Below, piece by piece: positions 26,879 through 34,421 of a stretch of DNA of 64,000 bases. Every line of letters starts with the position of its first letter. Position 1 is the stretch's first letter. Source of the DNA: an uncultured Erythrobacter sp. (GTDB lineage Bacteria; Pseudomonadota; Alphaproteobacteria; Sphingomonadales; Sphingomonadaceae); assembly GCA_947501005.1 (NCBI GenBank), contig CANMTU010000001.1:2318501-2382500 (forward strand), read 5' to 3'. The translations under genes and the position numbers were made by a program. The notes under the pieces were generated by a model, which was not told where the DNA came from, ran no database searches, and worked only from the letters and a program-made list of their open reading frames with translations.

Positions 26879-27769
26879 CTAGATTTCGAGAAGCGAGGTA
26901 AGAGCGTCGAGCGCATCGGCCGGAAGGGCGGTGCCATCGTCGAACCAATGGCGCAGCTGCTCCGGCGTGGAGCCGATGGAACCGGCCAGAGACGTCAGCG
27001 GTCCCTCGTTCACGACGCTGGCGAGCAGCAGTCCCCGGGCTGCCTGAGCGCCATCGAGGCCATCGAGACGACTGGCGATCCATGCTGGATCGATAGCCTC
27101 GATCCGAAAGGTCTTGCGCTCCTTCAGCCAGTTGACGGCATCGAGCGAGTGCAGGCGCACGAATGCTGGCGACGCGCTCGCGCGATCCCGCGAAGATCGG
27201 TCCGAGCTGGTCCTGATCTCTTTCTTCGGCCCGCATCGATTGCGAACGGTCCTCTGATCAAGGCCGGACAGGAGCGCGAGATCGGTCACGGCGAGCGCGG
27301 ACTCGGTCTGTCCCTCGAACGCCTCTTCGATCGTCTCGATCAGATTGAGCCAGGCAAAGGCCAGATTGTAGATCCGGCGCACGCTTCCGTATCCCGCCGC
27401 GGTGAGATCGGTGCCACCGAGTGCCACTTCGGGAAGGGTCGATAGGAAGTGCTCGAGAAAGTCGAGCGCGTCCTGCCGCGCGTAATCGGAGTCTGGTTCA
27501 CTGCTGGAAAGAAGCGAAAGCTGGCGTCCCTCCAGCATCGAATGCAGCCGGTGGACCGTGTCAGCGATCGCGAAGCGCGAAAGATCGATCGACGCCACCT
27601 GTTCGGACGACAAATTCTCGTCCGCGAGACCCTCCACGGGAACACCAAGGAACTCGTTCCTCAGCTGCTCTCCGAACGGATTCGCCAAGGTGAAATAGAG
27701 ATCATCCGCCTTCAGAAGCAGGCAATTCCGCAGGTTTGCATCGGTCTCTTCAAGAGTGGGTAATTCCAT
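26879..27769 (-). CDS. Helix-turn-helix protein, probable locus regulator
   Basis: About 296 residues from the ATG at 27769, which has a GGAGCGG site; the frame opens at 27802. The middle has a helix-turn-helix, LALLSGLDQRTVRNRCGPKKE, and the C-terminus a second possible one, LTSLAGSIGSTPEQLRHWFDDG. Immediately upstream are two inverted repeats, GTGATAT-N4-ATATCAC, one ending 33 bp and the other 79 bp before this start, so autoregulation is likely. Family not recognised. It may also control the divergent gene at 27938. Confidence 0.6.
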   Translation of the reverse strand: MELPTLEETDANLRNCLLLKADDLYFTLANPFGEQLRNEFLGVPVEGLADENLSSEQVASIDLSRFAIADTVHRLHSMLEGRQLSLLSSSEPDSDYARQDALDFLEHFLSTLPEVALGGTDLTAAGYGSVRRIYNLAFAWLNLIETIEEAFEGQTESALAVTDLALLSGLDQRTVRNRCGPKKEIRTSSDRSSRDRASASPAFVRLHSLDAVNWLKERKTFRIEAIDPAWIASRLDGLDGAQAARGLLLASVVNEGPLTSLAGSIGSTPEQLRHWFDDGTALPADALDALTSLLEI

Positions 27770-27784
27770 CGCATCCGCTCCGTT

Positions 27785-27802
27785 GTGATATCTCCATATC
27801 AC
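27785..27802. promoter_or_regulatory. Inverted repeat GTGATAT-N4-ATATCAC, copy 1
   Basis: Perfect 7-bp arms with a CTCC spacer, 16-33 bp upstream of the minus-strand HTH gene start. A second copy lies at 27830-27849. The shared arms and spacing mark a dimer-binding operator, probably for the HTH protein. Confidence 0.65.
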
Positions 27803-27829
27803 TCACCGGATCTCGGGTGTCAACAGGAA

Positions 27830-27849
27830 AGTGATATTAGCATATCACT
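27830..27849. promoter_or_regulatory. Inverted repeat AGTGATAT-N4-ATATCACT, copy 2
   Basis: Perfect 8-bp arms with a TAGC spacer, 46 bp centre to centre from copy 1. It lies between the HTH gene and the divergent gene at 27938. Confidence 0.65.
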
Positions 27850-27937
27850 CGTAGTTCGCTTGCGACGAGGTGCTTGATCTCCCGCGCATTTCTGAAAGAG
27901 ATAAAGCAGAGGACACGATGAATGTGATGGGGGAAGG

Positions 27938-28621
27938 ATGGACGAGTTCCAGCAGTTGATGACGATCAGGCAGAGGTATTTGCAGGCCAATGCGCTTGCC
28001 AAAGCCCTTATGCGAAGGGACCTCCGAGCAGAATTCGAGAAATTCATTTCGCCGTCCGTGCGAAAGGCTGCGATGACCTTCCTCGACGCTGAAATAGAAC
28101 AAGCGCGGATTTCCGCCGAAGAGTCGCAGAACAAGTACGCTGCCGAGCGCACCGCCCATTGCACCAGAGCGAGAGAACGCCTCAAGGCATGGAGACTGAG
28201 GCGCATCCCGCTGAGTGTCGCCAGAGCGGTCGTCAGCGAGTCTGCCTGGTGGCTCACCCATTCGTCCGGTTCGCCAGTTCGTGCACCCAGGCATGCAAGC
28301 CGCATCGAAAAGAGCGGAGAAGCCTGGGCGATCGAATTCGGGGCCAACAGCTTCGAGATCTCGACCTACGTGTCCGCCGCCGCTTCGAAGCTTCTCGAGC
28401 CGCTCGAGAAGATCGAGAACGGAGGCATCCTCGATCGCAAGTCTCTCCTGAAGCTCGTCCGGCCCGTGCCGTCACGCTGCGTCGCCAACTACAAGGGTGA
28501 TCGCTACGAGTACTACGCACCCGAAGGAGCGTTTCTCGTGTTCGGTGCGCAAGCGCTGAGCCTGGACGATCTAGCTAGGTACATCGTGGGAGCGTCCGGA
28601 CTGAGCCGTTATGCCTGGTGA
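27938..28621 (+). CDS. Hypothetical protein with N-terminal coiled coil
   Basis: 227 residues. The first 100 are helical and highly charged (RQRYLQANALAKALMRRDLRAEFEKF, then EQARISAEESQNKYAAERTAH), suggesting a coiled coil. The C-terminal half contains WAIEFGANSFEISTYVSAAASKLLEPL and YEYYAPEGAFLVFG. No family recognised. Divergent from the HTH regulator with the two palindromic operators between them, so probably under its control. Confidence 0.5.
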   Translation: MDEFQQLMTIRQRYLQANALAKALMRRDLRAEFEKFISPSVRKAAMTFLDAEIEQARISAEESQNKYAAERTAHCTRARERLKAWRLRRIPLSVARAVVSESAWWLTHSSGSPVRAPRHASRIEKSGEAWAIEFGANSFEISTYVSAAASKLLEPLEKIENGGILDRKSLLKLVRPVPSRCVANYKGDRYEYYAPEGAFLVFGAQALSLDDLARYIVGASGLSRYAW

Positions 28622-28726
28622 CTGTCCACCGCAGCACCTTGCCCTGCGAGTATGATGCTGGTCATACAACAGCATAATTTCGAGTGAGCTCATCTCGACG
28701 GGCGCGAATTGAAGTGAGGAAGCGAA

Positions 28727-30085
28727 TTGGTCTCTGAAGCGGTGAAGAACACGTGGGAGGAACGCCGCGAGGTCTGGAAGGCGCAGTCGGAGGACGCTCG
28801 CGACGAAGCCGCTGTCGACTATGCGCGCGTAATCCACTCCTCGTCGTTTCGGCGGCTGCAGGGCAAGACGCAGATCCTCAATCTCGGCGACAGCGACTTC
28901 TATCGTAACCGCCTCACGCACTCGCTCGAGGTCGCGCAGATCGCCGGCGGGATCGCACGTCAGCTTCAGAAGGATTTTGCCGACCACCCTGCCCAACGAT
29001 GGATTCCCGATCTCACCATGATCCAGGCGATCGGGGCGACGCACGATCTGGGGCATCCCCCGTTCGGGCACGGCGGCGAAGTGGCGCTGAATTATTGCAT
29101 GCGGAAGGATGGCGGGTTCGAGGGCAACGGCCAGACCCTGCGCATCCTGGCGAAGCTGGAGAATTTTTCGGACGGGGCCGGATCGAACCTCACGCGCCGG
29201 ACGCTGCTCGGCGTCCTCAAGTATCCGGTGCCCTATTCTGCTGTCGCCAACCCGGATCTTTTTCCTGCGCTCGCGGCGGGAACATCGGTGGTCCATCTTC
29301 TCGATCGTTCGGCTTCAAAGCCCCCGAAATGCTATCTCGATAGCGAAAGCGATGTGGTCGAATGGATACTGCAACCTCTTTCTGGCGAGGATCGCAGACA
29401 ATTTCAGGCCTTTGACGCGGTACCAGGAAAGCACGGCAAGAGCCGCTACAAGTCCTTCGACTGCAGCATCATGGATGTCGCCGATGACATCGCATACGGA
29501 GTTCACGATCTCGAGGACGCGCTCGCGCTCGATCTGATGACAGAGGCTGACTTGCGAGAGCAGATCAAGGAGGAGGCCTGCGCGAGCTTTCTCGACGTGC
29601 TGAAGGAGAAGTATCCGGAGGAGTTCGGCAACAACGTTTATGAAGGCTTCATCCAGGCCCTCGCCGATCCCAAGCGCAGAAAGCGCTTCATCAACCGCAT
29701 GGTGCATCACTTCATCACCAACGTCGGGATTGAAACGAGGGACGCCTTCGACGAGCCGCTGCTCCGCTACGAGGCAACGCTGCCGGCGCGGCCGAGGAAG
29801 TTCGTCGAAGCGCTGAAGAACGCTGTTGCGAGATGCGTCATTCTGAGTCCAGGCGTCCAGCATTTGGAGTTCAAGGGCCAGAACATGGTTCTCGCCGTCT
29901 TCGAGGCCTTGGTCAGCGACCCGGCTCTGCTGCTGCCGCGATCCACTTACAACCGGTATCGCGACTCTTCCGAACCGACCCGGGTGATCTGCGACCACAT
30001 CGCAGGCATGACCGACGCCTTTCTGCTCCGGACCTATGATCGCTTGTTTAGTCCGCGGATGGGATCGGTCTTCGATCGGATATGA
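28727..30085 (+). CDS. dgt: dGTPase-like HD-domain deoxynucleotide triphosphohydrolase
   Basis: 452 residues, TTG start after a GAGGA site. HD-domain residues are clear: SFRRLQGKTQIL, then RNRLTHSLEVAQIA, then THDLGHPPFGHGGE, and later DCSIMDVADDIAYGVHDLEDAL. The enzyme splits dNTPs into nucleosides and triphosphate. Chromosomal copies control nucleotide pools; defence-island copies deplete dGTP to stop phage replication. The neighbourhood favours the defence role but the sequence does not decide. A TGATGCTG-N9-CAGCATAA near-palindrome sits at 28653-28677, about 50 bp upstream. Confidence 0.8.
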   Translation: MVSEAVKNTWEERREVWKAQSEDARDEAAVDYARVIHSSSFRRLQGKTQILNLGDSDFYRNRLTHSLEVAQIAGGIARQLQKDFADHPAQRWIPDLTMIQAIGATHDLGHPPFGHGGEVALNYCMRKDGGFEGNGQTLRILAKLENFSDGAGSNLTRRTLLGVLKYPVPYSAVANPDLFPALAAGTSVVHLLDRSASKPPKCYLDSESDVVEWILQPLSGEDRRQFQAFDAVPGKHGKSRYKSFDCSIMDVADDIAYGVHDLEDALALDLMTEADLREQIKEEACASFLDVLKEKYPEEFGNNVYEGFIQALADPKRRKRFINRMVHHFITNVGIETRDAFDEPLLRYEATLPARPRKFVEALKNAVARCVILSPGVQHLEFKGQNMVLAVFEALVSDPALLLPRSTYNRYRDSSEPTRVICDHIAGMTDAFLLRTYDRLFSPRMGSVFDRI

Positions 30086-30158
30086 TCCCGGGGATCTACC
30101 CGGAATGCCGTGCGACAGATCTCGTTGGAGGAGACAGACGGCTTGGGGAGCCTGAATA

Positions 30159-30848
30159 ATGAAGCTTATAGGTGTCCTCGGAGGGACGAGCTGGCCATCG
30201 ACGCTGTTGCTGTATCGTAGATTCAACGAACTTGTGCAGGATCGTTTGGGGCACCCTCATTCGGCGCGACTACTGCTCTACAGCATCGAACACCATGCGA
30301 TCAAAAGTCGCTATCATCATGGTTGGGACGAGATACCTGCATTGTTGAAGCGGGAAGCCGAGGAATTGCTCAGTCGTCGTCCCGATTGCTGGATGATCGC
30401 AAACAACACCCTCCATCGGGCATACGACATGATAGCAGGGGAGCTATCTGCGCACGTGCCCTTTTTCCACGCGGTGCGGCTCACCCGCGCACGCTTGGTC
30501 GAGCTCGGGACTAAGAGAGTTCTCCTGTTCGGCACGAAGTTCACCATGGAGGACGGTTTCTTCGCAAAGCCGCTCCGCGAAGCCGGGTTGGAGGTCCTCG
30601 TTCCCGAACCTGAGGAGAGAGACAGGATCCAGGCCATCCAGACCAGATTGGCGAGCGGAGAGATGAACGATGAATCCCCCCGTTACTTTTCCGGCTTGCT
30701 TGACCGGTATCACCGCTCTGGATGCGAAGCCGTAATCACCGCATGCACAGAACTCCCTCTGGTAATCGACCAAGGCCGGACACCCTTGCTGCTTGTGGAC
30801 CCGCTCGATCTCCAGGCCCGCGCTTGCACGGACTTCGCTAAGAGCTAG
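30159..30848 (+). CDS. Aspartate/glutamate racemase-family protein
   Basis: 229 residues with the family signatures: IGVLGGTSWPST at the N-terminus, HSARLLLYSIEH, and TACTELPLVID, where Cys196 is the second catalytic cysteine. The first catalytic position, normally Cys (racemases) or Thr (L-specific isomerases) before NT, is Asn82 in ANNTLH. So PLP-independent racemase activity is doubtful, and it may be one-sided, altered in substrate or inactive. It lies 73 bp after dgt on the same strand. Confidence 0.75.
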   Translation: MKLIGVLGGTSWPSTLLLYRRFNELVQDRLGHPHSARLLLYSIEHHAIKSRYHHGWDEIPALLKREAEELLSRRPDCWMIANNTLHRAYDMIAGELSAHVPFFHAVRLTRARLVELGTKRVLLFGTKFTMEDGFFAKPLREAGLEVLVPEPEERDRIQAIQTRLASGEMNDESPRYFSGLLDRYHRSGCEAVITACTELPLVIDQGRTPLLLVDPLDLQARACTDFAKS

Positions 30849-31000
30849 TCCAGGCACTTAGAGCCCTTTGCATCGGCACCATGAAATGGCTGCGGCCGCG
30901 CCGGCCGATGGATTAGGAGCAATCTGATCCTGCTGAGCAGGGCTTTGACGAGCTTACCAGCACCTCTCCGCCAGCACTCTTGCATGCTTCGAATATACAG

Positions 31001-31020
31001 AGTATACTAATTAGTATACT
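31001..31020. promoter_or_regulatory. Perfect 20-bp palindromic operator before the DUF2384 gene
   Basis: AGTATACTAATTAGTATACT, a perfect 20-bp palindrome that abuts the AGGAGG ribosome site (31021-31026). Its 18-bp core recurs at 38261-38278 upstream of the kinase-like gene. Position over the start of transcription or the leader suggests repression. The binding protein is not shown. Confidence 0.75.
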
Positions 31021-31033
31021 AGGAGGTGTGCCC

Positions 31034-31357
31034 ATGTTCAACGAGTTGGACCTCTTGATCACCGAGGTGCGTGGGAAGTCCGCAGATTGCAGGATTTCCG
31101 ATGGAGAACTCAAAGCTCTCCTTGGCTCGTGGCCTTTCGACAAACGCTCGGCGGATGCGGAGGCTGAGGCGAGGCTGCGGCGGTTTCTGGAATTGATTAC
31201 CCTGGCGCTCTGGCTCTTCGGTGACACGGCTCCGACGTGGATGCGCGCGCCGAACGCCGGCCTTTCAAGGCAGTCCCCGCTGGCTGCGATGCTGAAGGAC
31301 CCCAGGATGATCGCGACCTTGCGCGATGTTCTGCGGTCCGAGATCGATTGCCCATGA
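31034..31357 (+). CDS. DUF2384/MbcA-ParS-Xre-like antitoxin-type protein
   Basis: 107 residues from the ATG after a strong AGGAGG. The C-terminal part has the pattern of the toxin-binding DUF2384 domain: LWLFGDTAPTWMRAPNAGLSRQSPLAAML, with the PN...L...SPL core. In known systems this domain blocks a RES-type toxin; none is present here. The gene overlaps the downstream exonuclease by 4 bases (ATGA), the usual layout of an antitoxin-toxin pair. It is controlled by the 20-bp palindrome. Confidence 0.6.
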   Translation: MFNELDLLITEVRGKSADCRISDGELKALLGSWPFDKRSADAEAEARLRRFLELITLALWLFGDTAPTWMRAPNAGLSRQSPLAAMLKDPRMIATLRDVLRSEIDCP

Positions 31358-32136
31358 CGCGTCCTATTCAGTGCGTGGTCCTCGATATCGAGACGCGGCC
31401 CGATCGGTTCGCGCGTATGATCGCATCGGAGAAGCGGGTTTCCCGCAGCCCGCTTCTAATAGAGGTCGTCAACGCAAGCACACTGGTTTTCACGATGTCC
31501 CCGTCAGGGCTGATCGACGACCTCGCGCTGTCTTCGTACCATGTCGATGATTACCCGGAGACCGACATCGTTGCGAATGTCGCTTTGAAGCTTCGATCGT
31601 CCATCGCTTCGGGCGGCGACATCGTAACCTACAATGGCACCCGCTATGATCTCCCGCTGCTGCGCCTACGCATGCTGCGATGGTGGACGCAGAGTTCGGA
31701 TGATTTGGTGAGCCTTCAGGACGCACGCTCTCACCATCGAGACATGATGATCGCGTTTCCCGGCCCCTTGGGAAAGCCGCCCAGCTTGCAAGACTGCTGT
31801 GCGATGCTCGGCTATGCAATCCACGGACCCATCGAGGTCGCCGGGACCAATCCCGTTCCTCAGCAGCGCAGGAAGTGCGAATGCGATGTGATAGGAACCG
31901 CCATCTTGTACCTTTACACGCGTGCTGAACGCGATGGCGGCGAGGCCCTCGAGGCCAACCTGCGGACGCTCGGCGACTTCCTCCGCAAAAACTGTGCGGG
32001 TCTTCCGCATCTGGCGCGTCTGGGATCGGACAGTCTTCTCGGCCAAGAGCCCGGACCGTGGCGCGGTGCTGCTGATGAGGCCTATGGAACTGGCAGACCG
32101 ACACGGCGCGGGCGCCCGCCCAAATTATTCGGATGA
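31354..32136 (+). CDS. PolB-type DEDD 3'-5' exonuclease-like protein
   Basis: 260 residues from the ATG at 31354. Exonuclease motifs: Exo I LDIETRP (Asp11, Glu13), Exo II TYNGTRYDLPLL (Asn94, Asp99), and a late CECDVIGT with Asp178, as in stand-alone exonucleases related to the proofreading domain of DNA polymerase B. It should remove 3' nucleotides from DNA. The C-terminal tail PTRRGRPPK is AT-hook-like. Translationally coupled to the DUF2384 protein, which suggests that protein restrains it; this is inference. Confidence 0.7.
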   Translation: MTRPIQCVVLDIETRPDRFARMIASEKRVSRSPLLIEVVNASTLVFTMSPSGLIDDLALSSYHVDDYPETDIVANVALKLRSSIASGGDIVTYNGTRYDLPLLRLRMLRWWTQSSDDLVSLQDARSHHRDMMIAFPGPLGKPPSLQDCCAMLGYAIHGPIEVAGTNPVPQQRRKCECDVIGTAILYLYTRAERDGGEALEANLRTLGDFLRKNCAGLPHLARLGSDSLLGQEPGPWRGAADEAYGTGRPTRRGRPPKLFG

Positions 32137-32216
32137 ACCTTTCGCTTCGCGGATAACTGAGCCTGACGTCTGTCGAAACGTTGCGATTTTCCCGCGTAGT
32201 CGCCTACACGGGAGGC

Positions 32217-32864
32217 ATGCGCGAGATTGGTTCAGGCGAGCTCTTACAATTGCTCCAGGAGACGTTCCCGGACGTTCCTGGGGAGACGATCACCGCGCGC
32301 TACAAGTATTTCCAGCGCAACGGCTTCCCAGAGCATTTCGGACCGAAGGGGCCCGGATATCGGCGTGGATATGATCAGAGCTCGATATGGCAGTTGGTGC
32401 TCGCATTCGAATTGCTTCGCAATTGGATGTCGCCCGCCGATGCGATGTTGGTGATAGAAAGCTTGTGGGCCGAACTCGCGAAGGCGGTGGGGCTGACATA
32501 CGGGATCTATGCTGATGACCCCGACGCCGGCATAGACACAACTGTCTGGATTGGTCCCACGGCACTGAGGCGACCCACCCACGGAAAGGTCGATACAGTG
32601 GCCGGCAGCCAGCCGGATGCTGACGAGGCCGAGGAGGCTGACGCCGATGAGGAGCCAGACACCCGACCCGAGATGCACTTTGAGATCTTCCGACCGCTGG
32701 GCGATTTCGAGGAAGTTGAGATCCGCTCGGGCATAGGCATCGATCTGATGAACTTGCTCAAGGATGTTTACGAGACGCCGCCGCTTCTTCCCTTCCGCGG
32801 ATCGAGAGCCTTGGAGGCAGAAATGAGCCACTGGGCAAAGGGAAAGGGCACCCATCCCTACTGA
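32217..32864 (+). CDS. Hypothetical protein with N-terminal HTH-like region
   Basis: About 215 residues from the ATG at 32217; an in-frame ATG at 32181 is possible. The N-terminus (LLQLLQETFPDVPGETITARYKYFQRNGF) resembles a MerR-like winged helix, followed by a helical region and an acidic linker (DADEAEEADADEEPD). It lies just upstream of the recombinase trio and could be its regulator or directionality factor. No family recognised. Confidence 0.5.
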   Translation: MREIGSGELLQLLQETFPDVPGETITARYKYFQRNGFPEHFGPKGPGYRRGYDQSSIWQLVLAFELLRNWMSPADAMLVIESLWAELAKAVGLTYGIYADDPDAGIDTTVWIGPTALRRPTHGKVDTVAGSQPDADEAEEADADEEPDTRPEMHFEIFRPLGDFEEVEIRSGIGIDLMNLLKDVYETPPLLPFRGSRALEAEMSHWAKGKGTHPY

Positions 32865-33164
32865 CCGGACGGAAGAGTACTTTTCCGCTGGGACCGGCGT
32901 GTTTTCCTACCTTCGACACACGTAAAAACCGCAGATTCTCTAGGCGAAATCGCTCTTCACCGTCGTCATTGATCGGAAGGTTATGTTCGGAACGGTCTGA
33001 TCCCAGCTAAGCTACCTTTTCCGCCAAGCGCACAGGTGTCAAAAAACATTCTATAACAATTTCAACTCTTTATATTGCTTTGAGCCAGCACGATCCCGGG
33101 AGAAGAAACACTAACTTCGCGGGTTAGTTGTCATTTAACACCTTGAGGTGCTATATAGCTCCTT
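32865..33164. promoter_or_regulatory. Promoter region of the recombinase trio
   Basis: 300 bp without a gene, much more AT-rich than its surroundings from 33035 to 33165. A short imperfect dyad, CACCT-TG-AGGTG at 33139-33150, precedes the first recombinase. No clear ribosome site lies before the ATG at 33165, so the transcript may be leaderless or start at the GTG that follows. Confidence 0.4.
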
Positions 33165-34421
33165 ATGGTGATCCCTCGTTCATATCTCCACTACCGCGTC
33201 GAGCGTGTTCCGCATGCCGTGTCGGTACGCATGGTTGATCCAGCCGGTCGCCAGATTGAACCGATTTGTTGTGCCCTCACGAAGCTCGAAGAGACGGCGA
33301 AGACTACCGAGGAGGGACGCCGCGATGTCCACTCCATCGCTCGGTTCCTGAGCGGCACCGTCAATGCAACGCCGGATCCTCTTGCGTTGATGCTCCAGGA
33401 CTGGAAAGGTTTTCGAGAGGTTTGTTGGATGGGCCTCTCAGCCTTCGGGGTTCACTCGGAGGATCGCGGAGGAGTGGTATGGGTTAAGCCTTCGACTGAA
33501 CTCTACGCGTTCATCAAGACTGCCATCGCCGCGATGGGGCAGTTAGCCGGCATCCTAGCAGACCACGTCTACGACGGGATCGACCCCAGTGCTCGCCTCG
33601 CCGTGCCCATCCAGGACAAGTATGACGTGGGCAACCTCTTTCGCGTTGCAGCTCCCACACGCGGTGCCCCGCGCGTCGAGGATCCGAGGTTCTGGCAACG
33701 GTGGAGTGCTGCTCTGAAGGCGACTGGAGCAGATGAAGCGCTCATCATTGCTGGAGAGATTGCTCGCTTCGGAGGTCCTCGCGCCTTCCAAGTGCTCGAA
33801 GCGACGCTTTGGGATCTACTGGTGTCGCCGAAAGAAGGGCGTACATTGATGGTCGGCCGCAAGGGTAACCGTGGCAAGCATGATCTACCAGTGAGGTTGC
33901 CCAAGTTCGTCTGGAAAAGGCTGATGTCCTTCGTGAGGAACGATCGGTTCAAAAGAACCGGATTCTCGATGGAAGACCTTACGGCGCTAGCGGCCGACGC
34001 GGAAGGTAGGAAGCTCCTCAAGAGCATGCCGCTTCTCACGGAATGCGGTCGATCCCCGATAAGCTATGATCGTCTCTACAAGGTGTACCGCAAGGCTGCC
34101 GAATTCGCCGATCTCTATTTCGAGGATGAGACATTCCTGGAGACCGGCGTCAGACGATACGTGACCTTCCACTACCTGCGTCACGAGTTCGTGCATGAGC
34201 GGCTTGACCGCATCATCAAGAAGCCTGCGACCGCTCGCGCGACGGAGTACCAGAAGCTCAGGGATCAGATGGGCTGGAGCCGCCACAGCAAGATGATCGA
34301 TTGGTATTCTCGCCATCATCAAATCAAGGTGGGGGCATTGGCAGCGTCCGAGCATGCTGATTTCCTGGACGGGAGGCACCTCGACGCCTCAGCCGACGAT
34401 CATGGTTGGAGCATGAACTGA
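33165..34421 (+). CDS. Tyrosine recombinase, TnpA-like (trio member 1)
   Basis: 418 residues. The catalytic domain shows FGGPRAFQVLEATLWDLL (first Arg region), a lysine hairpin GRKGNRGK, HYLRH at residues 336-340, and the nucleophile in MIDWYSRH (Tyr381). Length, gene order and overlap with a 716-residue second recombinase and a basic third protein parallel Tn554 TnpA-TnpB-TnpC, which insert at a fixed site. Likely job: site-specific integration of the island, perhaps into comM. Stop and next ATG overlap (TGATG). Confidence 0.75.
   Translation: MVIPRSYLHYRVERVPHAVSVRMVDPAGRQIEPICCALTKLEETAKTTEEGRRDVHSIARFLSGTVNATPDPLALMLQDWKGFREVCWMGLSAFGVHSEDRGGVVWVKPSTELYAFIKTAIAAMGQLAGILADHVYDGIDPSARLAVPIQDKYDVGNLFRVAAPTRGAPRVEDPRFWQRWSAALKATGADEALIIAGEIARFGGPRAFQVLEATLWDLLVSPKEGRTLMVGRKGNRGKHDLPVRLPKFVWKRLMSFVRNDRFKRTGFSMEDLTALAADAEGRKLLKSMPLLTECGRSPISYDRLYKVYRKAAEFADLYFEDETFLETGVRRYVTFHYLRHEFVHERLDRIIKKPATARATEYQKLRDQMGWSRHSKMIDWYSRHHQIKVGALAASEHADFLDGRHLDASADDHGWSMN

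Noticed and set aside
28571..30226. Long minus-strand frames opposite dgt
   Set aside because: No domain signal; the plus strand encodes a clear HD dGTPase.
33139..33150. CACCT-TG-AGGTG dyad as a firm operator
   Set aside because: Only 5-bp arms and a single copy; mentioned within the promoter region but too weak to list as a site.
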